A DNA stretch of 10,838 nucleotides. Origin: Actinomycetes bacterium (GTDB taxonomy: Bacteria; Actinomycetota; Actinomycetes; Actinomycetales; Actinomycetaceae). This document shows, piece by piece, positions 9,892 to 10,838 of this stretch. The notes below the pieces were generated by a model that ran no database searches, was not told the DNA's origin, and saw nothing but the letters and a program-made list of their open reading frames with translations. Position 1 is the stretch's first letter; the number at the start of each line of letters is the position of its first letter. The stretch lies in assembly GCA_023420745.1 (NCBI GenBank), contig JAEZVQ010000154.1, positions 1 to 10,838 on the forward strand. The letters are read 5' to 3'. Position numbers and translations under genes: made by a program.

Positions 9892-10637
9892 GTCAGTAAC
9901 CCGACAATTCCGCGCCCTGCGATGACGACCGCACCGACACTGGCGATCGTCAGAGCAATGAGGCGGGCGGTTGAAGCGGGGATGATACGCGCGAGGCGGC
10001 GCGAGATGACGACTCCGACGGCGATAGCGACGAGGGCGGTCGCGACGACTGACCACGACAGGGTGAGTCCCCCTGCGCTCACGGCGAAAGCGATTTTCGC
10101 GGGCACGTTGAACAGGTTGATGAAAACGAAAAAGGGTTGGATTGTCGCCGCAAAATGGCGGTGATCCCAGCGTGAAGCCTGAGCGTAGGCGACGAGAACG
10201 GGACCGGACTGGGCAACGCAAGTCGAGCAAAATCCCGAAAAGAAACCGGCGAGGTACTGCGCCGCGGTGGACCGTGTCGGCGGAGCGAAACGCGCGAGGA
10301 ACGAAAACGTGACGAGTACGGCGAGGAGTATCCCCACCCCAAGATCCAGCGCGGTTTCACTGACGTAGTGAATCGTGACGAGGGCTGCAGCCATCGCGGG
10401 GACAGCTCCGATACTCAGGCGGAGCATGGTGCGCCATTCGATGTCACGCCACCCGGCGGCAGTGTAGGTGGTGGCATTGATACAGCCGAGGATATTGCCG
10501 AGTAGCACGCCTTCAACCGGCCCGAATAGCCAGACGAAGACAACCACGACCACCATGCCAAAACCCGTGCCGGCCACGCCCTGAACGATGGTACCGAGCA
10601 TGGTGATGGCGAGCACGATGGCGATGGTGGCGGTCAT
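9888..10637 (-). CDS. TauE/SafE-family membrane transporter
   Basis: It is a polytopic membrane protein of 249 residues with about eight hydrophobic segments, roughly at residues 4-37, 41-59, 71-90, 96-115, 127-150, 165-188, 194-212 and 223-247. The glycine-rich first segment IVQGVAGTGFGMVVV and the repeat-like GFFSGFCSTCVAQSGPVLVAYAQASRW at 131-157 are typical of the TauE/SafE (DUF81) family. Members are proposed exporters of sulfite, sulfoacetate or other small organic anions; the substrate cannot be read from sequence. ATG 10637 lies 11 nt after the guaB3 stop with GGGG upstream at about 8 nt, so it is probably the last gene of a guaB3 transcript. Its TAA stop overlaps the folA stop on the other strand by 2 nt. 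Confidence 0.88.
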   Translation of the reverse strand: MTATIAIVLAITMLGTIVQGVAGTGFGMVVVVVFVWLFGPVEGVLLGNILGCINATTYTAAGWRDIEWRTMLRLSIGAVPAMAAALVTIHYVSETALDLGVGILLAVLVTFSFLARFAPPTRSTAAQYLAGFFSGFCSTCVAQSGPVLVAYAQASRWDHRHFAATIQPFFVFINLFNVPAKIAFAVSAGGLTLSWSVVATALVAIAVGVVISRRLARIIPASTARLIALTIASVGAVVIAGRGIVGLLT

Positions 10638-10648
10638 GTGGCGTGCCC

Positions 10649-10838
10649 CTACTGTGGTTGGTAGGGGGAGACCACCATTTCCACGCGCTGGAGGTCTTTA
10701 ACTTCGGAGTATCCGGTGGTTGCCATAGCTCGTTTGAGCGAACCAATGTAGTTCACCGTGCCGTCGGCACGCGAGGACGGGCCGAGCAGGATTTCTTCCA
10801 AGCTCCCCACGGAGCCGACGTGGACGCGATGCCCACGC
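10649..10838 (-). CDS. guaB3: GuaB3 family IMP dehydrogenase-related protein (C-terminal part only)
   Basis: Only the last 62 codons and the TAG stop are in the window; the start lies beyond the right edge. The visible tail reads GSLEEILLGPSSRADGTVN, followed by GSLKRAMATTGYSEVKDLQRVEMVV. This matches the C-terminus of the actinobacterial GuaB3 group, which is related to IMP dehydrogenase GuaB2 and GMP reductase-like GuaB1 but has an uncertain reaction. The catalytic loop cysteine and NAD site are outside the window, so activity cannot be judged. The next gene on the same strand, a TauE/SafE-family transporter, begins 11 nt after the stop. Confidence 0.88.
   Translation of the reverse strand, partial: RGHRVHVGSVGSLEEILLGPSSRADGTVNYIGSLKRAMATTGYSEVKDLQRVEMVVSPYQPQ

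Overview
The window is GC-rich bacterial chromosome from the Actinomycetota. This rests on the close match of one gene to the mycobacterial sensor kinase PdtaS, a GuaB3-type IMP dehydrogenase relative, a DUF2505 protein, and an NAD+-dependent DNA ligase with the long insertions I associate with Actinomycetaceae and Bifidobacteriaceae. The family-level placement is an inference. I see no rRNA, tRNA, CRISPR array, transposase or phage gene. The region is mostly conserved housekeeping DNA with a few less-studied genes.

Layout. (1) Bases 1-2377, minus strand: one uninterrupted reading frame that runs off the left edge. It encodes an FHA domain, two membrane helices and an FtsK/SpoIIIE-type ATPase resembling EssC/EccC of type VII secretion. 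(2) Bases 2378-2562: a divergent intergenic region with three copies of ATCCACA, the core of the DnaA box, within 66 bp. (3) Bases 2563-5046, plus: ligA, 827 residues, longer than usual because of two insertions after the zinc finger. (4) Bases 5107-6570, minus: a PdtaS-type sensor histidine kinase, convergent with ligA. (5) Bases 6649-7164, plus: a DUF2505 protein divergent from pdtaS. (6) Bases 7246-7653, plus: an OsmC-family peroxide-resistance protein. (7) Bases 7732-9891, plus: an EcsC-family protein, thyA and folA, with 11 and 22 nt gaps, a likely operon. (8) Bases 9888-10838, minus: the C-terminal end of guaB3 followed 11 nt later by a TauE/SafE-family membrane protein, convergent with folA; the opposing stop codons overlap.

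Functional links. ThyA makes dTMP and turns methylene-tetrahydrofolate into dihydrofolate, and FolA reduces dihydrofolate back to tetrahydrofolate, so these two close a cycle. LigA seals nicks during replication and repair. PdtaS normally signals to PdtaR, an ANTAR-domain RNA-binding regulator not present here. The FHA-FtsK protein suggests that a type VII-like secretion or DNA/protein translocation locus may continue to the left of the window, but no WXG100 substrate is visible. The largest gap between genes is 185 bp.
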